Source of the DNA: an uncultured Verrucomicrobiota bacterium
GTDB taxonomy: Bacteria > Verrucomicrobiota > Verrucomicrobiia > Limisphaerales > UBA9464
Assembly (NCBI GenBank): GCA_903925515.1
Contig: CAIYFP010000198.1
Location: 1-8,253, forward strand
DNA length: 8,253 nt
Reading direction: 5' to 3'
The notes under the pieces were generated by a model. The model saw only the letters and a program-made list of their open reading frames with translations, ran no database searches and was not told the origin of the DNA. This document shows, in pieces, positions 6,030 through 8,253 of this stretch. The position numbers and the translations under genes are program-made. How positions within the stretch are numbered: position 1 is the first letter of the stretch; the number at the start of each line of letters is the position of its first letter.

Positions 6030-6506
6030 TCATCCCTTCTTGGCGACCTCTCGGATGCGATCGGCGGTCGCCAGCAAGGCTTCCATGAGATCGTAGTTCC
6101 AACGTGGCTGAAAATGATTGGCCAACGCGGGAGTGATGCGCAGGCATCCTTGCGTGTCTCGGGCCAACCATCCGAGCTCGACGAGCCGTTTGATCTTTCG
6201 GCGCACGGTCTCACGGGGAAGGCCCGTGGCGTTAGCGAGGGAGAAAGCATTGCAGCCCGGCAGGGCCGCCCATCGCGTGGGGTCCGTCTGAAGTACCGAG
6301 GCGGTCTTGCTCAAGCCGCTGGGCCCGAAGTGACGGGTGAAATTATGGTGCGCGATCTCGCCCACGACGATGACCATGGCGAGGTCGCCCTCGAAGGCCT
6401 TGTGAATGTCGTGAAGGTACCCCAGGAAGAAGTGCGACATCACCAGGGAGATGTGGCTGCGATGCTGGTGGTAGGTCGCGTAGGGCAGGCGTGGGGATTT
6501 TTCCAT
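6030..6506 (-). CDS. Small winged helix-turn-helix transcriptional regulator
   Basis: This 158-residue cytoplasmic protein has a DNA-binding domain at about residues 86-125. NAFSLANATGLPRETVRRKIKRLVELGWL reads as a helix-turn-helix whose recognition helix (PRETVRRKIKRLVE) is of the MarR/Crp-like winged type, followed by a wing (RDTQGCLRIT). The N-terminal 80 residues (AMVIVVGEIAHHN and neighbours) are mainly helical and hydrophobic, perhaps a dimerisation region; no cNMP-binding fold is recognised. The effector and target are unknown. The ATG at 6506 has no clear Shine-Dalgarno, and an internal ATG at 6440 (MSHFFLG) is an alternative start. It is transcribed towards the DUF1080 gene and away from the repeat-protein gene. 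A 9-bp inverted repeat about 43 bases upstream is a candidate operator. The family assignment is moderately sure; the function is not. Confidence 0.8.
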   Translation of the reverse strand: MEKSPRLPYATYHQHRSHISLVMSHFFLGYLHDIHKAFEGDLAMVIVVGEIAHHNFTRHFGPSGLSKTASVLQTDPTRWAALPGCNAFSLANATGLPRETVRRKIKRLVELGWLARDTQGCLRITPALANHFQPRWNYDLMEALLATADRIREVAKKG

Positions 6507-6548
6507 GGAAGGGATTTGGTGCGGCGGCTGACCTGAGTCGTCACGAGG

Positions 6549-6573
6549 ACCCGTCTCGGCCTGGGAGACGGGT
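6549..6573. promoter_or_regulatory. 9-bp inverted repeat upstream of the wHTH gene (candidate operator or 5' UTR hairpin)
   Basis: ACCCGTCTC (6549-6557) and GAGACGGGT (6565-6573) are perfect reverse complements around a 7-nt spacer. No T tract follows on either strand, so a terminator is unlikely. The position, 43 bases ahead of the regulator start, would suit an autoregulatory operator or a stem in its leader RNA. The role is inferred. Confidence 0.45.
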
Positions 6574-6591
6574 GGTATTCAAGGGTTCTAG

Positions 6592-6858
6592 TGGCGGCGT
6601 CATGGCATTCTGAGGGTGCATGCCCGGGTGGGGCCCCTGCCGTTCTGCAAACATGCCCCTGCCCGCCATTTCGGCGCAATGCAGGCGGATGGCCGTTTCG
6701 ATCCAGACGGTGCTCAATGGGACCACATGGTTCCGTCATGGGATGCCCCGGCAACCCCTCCACTGCTCAGAATGGGCACCGGTGACCTTCTATTGGTCTG
6801 GATGCGGGGGATAGTTGGGTCGCGCAAGGATCCGAAGTTCGCGGGACGCGTTGGATGA
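6592..6858 (+). pseudogene. Possible remnant of a sialidase/BNR-repeat glycosidase
   Basis: One plus-strand frame, open from after a stop at 6589-6591 to a TGA at 6856-6858, contains DPDGAQWDHMVPSW followed by APATPPLLRMGTGDLLLVW. This resembles the sialidase-family pattern in which an Asp-box-like S-x-D-G-G-x-T-W is followed by SPA-x-x-x-x-R-I-P-x-TGDLLLVWN. The similarity stops soon afterwards, nothing upstream continues it, there is no Shine-Dalgarno or sensible start, and the catalytic residues are absent. It is best read as a decayed piece of a once longer gene, or as chance resemblance. The judgement rests on one motif from memory. Confidence 0.33.
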
Positions 6859-6871
6859 GTCACGCGTGACT
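6858..6871. promoter_or_regulatory. 14-bp perfect palindrome upstream of the repeat-protein gene (candidate operator)
   Basis: AGTCACGCGTGACT is self-complementary over all 14 bases. It lies 46 bases ahead of the preferred start at 6917 and could bind a dimeric regulator. The adjacent divergent wHTH gene is an obvious but unproven candidate. Confidence 0.4.
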
Positions 6872-6873
6872 AC

Positions 6874-6895
6874 TCGCGGGCCTTCGGCCCTGCGA
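6874..6895 (+). promoter_or_regulatory. Leader hairpin upstream of the repeat-protein gene
   Basis: TCGCGGGCC (6874-6882) pairs with GGCCC-T-GCGA (6886-6895) with a single bulged T and a TTC loop. No T run follows. It may be a 5' UTR structure. Its presence favours a translation start downstream of it, at 6917, rather than at the in-frame ATG at 6815. Confidence 0.4.
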
Positions 6896-6916
6896 CTCGG
6901 ATCGGACTCCATCATC

Positions 6917-8221
6917 ATGAGCAGGGAATGTTTCAAGGGCAGACGGGCGACGGTTGCGGCGGATCAGTTCGTTAGGCTCCTGGGCTCGATGACGGCGGCA
7001 CTGTGTGCTGCGGGCGTCGTCTGGACGTCGTTTGTGTCGGCAGACGAACCCATCCCCCCTGTGCCCCGAGTGGTTAAAGGTCAACGGGATGGAGAGCGGG
7101 TTCGGGCCTCGATTGGGAGGGGAGTGGAGTTCCTGCTTCGATCCCAAAATCCCGGAGGGTGGTGGTCGAATGCGGAACAACCCGCCTTGACGGCATTGGC
7201 CTTGACCGCGCTATGCCTTGAGCCCACCGGCACGCTGCGCGAGTCGCGGACGTCGGAGATGAACCGAGGCTTTGATTACCTTCTCTCGTCGGCCCGGCCT
7301 GACGGCTCGATCTACCGGGTGGGCTTGGCCAACTACAACACGTCGTTGGCTCTGGTCGCCTTGACGACGTCGGGCGACCTCCACTTTCTCCCGGTCATCA
7401 CCAAGGCGCGCCAATACCTCGCGGGCACACAGATCGACCTTGGCCGCCCCGGCGAGATGGACACGGCGTTCGACGGTGGGGTCGGCTATGGCAGCAAGTA
7501 CCAGCACTCGGACCTCAACAACACCTTGGCGGCGTTGGAGGCGATGCGGGTTTCGGAGCAGGCGTTGCAATGGGACGCCACCCAGCCCGTGACCCCGCGC
7601 GCCGACCTCAACTGGAATGCCGTGGTGGGGTTCCTCCAGAACTGCCAGAACCTGCCGGGGACGAACAAGGCGGAGTGGGTGTCCATGGACCCGAAGGACC
7701 GTGGCGGCTTTGTTTATTATCCGGGCCACAGCATGGCCGGGGGCGTGACGAATTCGGCGACGGGCCGCGTGGCGTTGCGCAGCTACGGCAGCATGAGCTA
7801 CGGCGGACTGTTGAGCTATATCTACGCCAAGCTGGACAAGGACGACCCGCGCGTGGGCGCGGTCCGTCGATGGCTCCGCGACAACTACACGTTGGAGGAG
7901 AACCCGGGCATGGGCGCGCAGGGGTACTTCTATTACCTGCACTTGATGACGAAGGGCCTGACCGCTTTGGGCGAGGAGGAGCTGGTGATGGCGGATGGCC
8001 GGAGGGTGGCTTGGCGCGACGAGGTTGCGGCCCGCCTGTTGGCCCTGCAGCGGCCGGATGGAGGATGGGCGAACCGCGAGCAGCGGTGGTGGGAGAGCGA
8101 CCCCGTGCTGGTGACGTCCTATGCGGTGATGACCTTGGAAATGATCGAGGCGTCGCGGGCGTCGGCGGGTTCCACCTCCAGGGGGGCCAAGCCAAGCCTT
8201 CGCAAGCAACCCAGCCCATGA
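6917..8221 (+). CDS. Secreted prenyltransferase/squalene-oxidase-repeat (alpha/alpha toroid) protein
   Basis: This 434-residue protein starts with a basic region, a hydrophobic stretch (about 21-42) and a type I signal-peptidase site VSA42|DEP, so it is predicted to be exported. The rest resembles terpene-cyclase/prenyltransferase alpha-alpha repeats. Good QW-like motifs are RGVEFLLRSQNPGGWW (68-83) and the segment ending LLALQRPDGGW (371-384). Weaker repeats are RGFDYLLSSARPDGSIY (117-133), GGVGYGS (about 187-193), GGFVYYPG (263-270) and the segment around GYFYYLHLMTKGL. No DXDD motif of squalene-hopene cyclase is seen, so enzymatic cyclisation is doubtful. PVC genomes carry many such secreted repeat proteins of unknown role. 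The start at 6917 is preferred because it places the signal peptide at the N-terminus. The in-frame ATG at 6815 would add 34 residues across a palindrome and hairpin. Neither start has a clear Shine-Dalgarno. The stop overlaps the next start (ATGA). Confidence 0.88.
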   Translation: MSRECFKGRRATVAADQFVRLLGSMTAALCAAGVVWTSFVSADEPIPPVPRVVKGQRDGERVRASIGRGVEFLLRSQNPGGWWSNAEQPALTALALTALCLEPTGTLRESRTSEMNRGFDYLLSSARPDGSIYRVGLANYNTSLALVALTTSGDLHFLPVITKARQYLAGTQIDLGRPGEMDTAFDGGVGYGSKYQHSDLNNTLAALEAMRVSEQALQWDATQPVTPRADLNWNAVVGFLQNCQNLPGTNKAEWVSMDPKDRGGFVYYPGHSMAGGVTNSATGRVALRSYGSMSYGGLLSYIYAKLDKDDPRVGAVRRWLRDNYTLEENPGMGAQGYFYYLHLMTKGLTALGEEELVMADGRRVAWRDEVAARLLALQRPDGGWANREQRWWESDPVLVTSYAVMTLEMIEASRASAGSTSRGAKPSLRKQPSP

Positions 8222-8253
8222 ATCGCGTTTCATCCATCCTGCGCAGGGCCGCC
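8218..8253 (+). CDS. Start of a downstream gene, truncated by the window edge
   Basis: An ATG at 8218-8220 overlaps the TGA of the repeat-protein gene (ATGA), a classic translational-coupling arrangement. The frame stays open for the 12 codons available: MNRVSSILRRAA, a basic beginning that would suit a signal peptide. Nothing more can be said about its product. No Shine-Dalgarno is evident just upstream. Confidence 0.45.
   Translation, partial: MNRVSSILRRAA

Larger units (their letters stand above)
6507..6916. other. Divergent intergenic region between the regulator and the repeat-protein gene
   Basis: These 410 bases separate two divergently transcribed genes. They hold a 9-bp inverted repeat (6549-6573), a possible sialidase-like gene fragment (6592-6858), a perfect 14-bp palindrome (6858-6871) and a hairpin (6874-6895). 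No clear sigma-70 promoter was recognised by eye. Promoters for both flanking genes must presumably lie here. Confidence 0.5.

Noticed and set aside
6690..6790. A stretch with CCCCGGCAACCCCTCC followed by GGTGACC, recalling the core of SAM-I/SAM-IV riboswitches
   Set aside because: The conserved GGTGC partner strand and a 5' GGTCA-like P1 strand are missing, the spacing is wrong, and no methionine or SAM gene follows.
7211..8233. Long antisense open frame (340 codons) opposite the repeat-protein gene
   Set aside because: The translation is low-complexity and rich in Arg, Val and His. The plus-strand frame has a signal peptide and QW motifs.

Overview
The window looks like chromosomal DNA from a member of the Verrucomicrobiota or a related PVC lineage (possibly Pedosphaerales/Limisphaerales). 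This is inferred from gene content: two secreted pseudopilins with an H-X9-DG motif, a DUF1080 lipoprotein beside a TIM-barrel sugar epimerase, and a secreted prenyltransferase/squalene-oxidase-repeat protein. The DNA is GC-rich, so many antisense reading frames stay open without being genes. No tRNA, rRNA, insertion sequence or CRISPR array was seen.

Layout. Positions 1-199 hold no confident gene. A pseudopilin-like gene lies on the minus strand (200-886). It is divergent from mnmG (gidA, 1059-3014, plus), which encodes the FAD enzyme of tRNA wobble-uridine modification. The gap between them carries a perfect palindrome that matches the ParB-binding centromere site parS. A second copy of the same 14-bp core lies inside mnmG, within a loop of about 42 residues that E. 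coli MnmG lacks. The neighbourhood is therefore probably a chromosome-partitioning (origin-proximal) locus, although parA, parB and rsmG are not in the window. A strong intrinsic terminator sits about 210 bases after mnmG.

From 3350 to 5895 there are three plus-strand genes: a second H-X9-DG pseudopilin, a D-tagatose/D-psicose 3-epimerase-like TIM-barrel protein with a complete metal site, and a DUF1080 (3-keto-disaccharide hydrolase-type) probable lipoprotein. The last two are plausibly a small sugar-processing unit, closed by a terminator at 5947-5971. A minus-strand winged-HTH regulator follows (6030-6506). The gap 6507-6916 contains inverted repeats and what looks like a fragment of a sialidase/BNR-repeat protein. 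The last complete gene (6917-8221) is a secreted alpha/alpha-toroid repeat protein. Its stop codon overlaps the ATG of a further gene that runs off the window.

The most interesting signal is the pair of parS-like sites, especially the one embedded in coding sequence that corresponds to an MnmG insertion.
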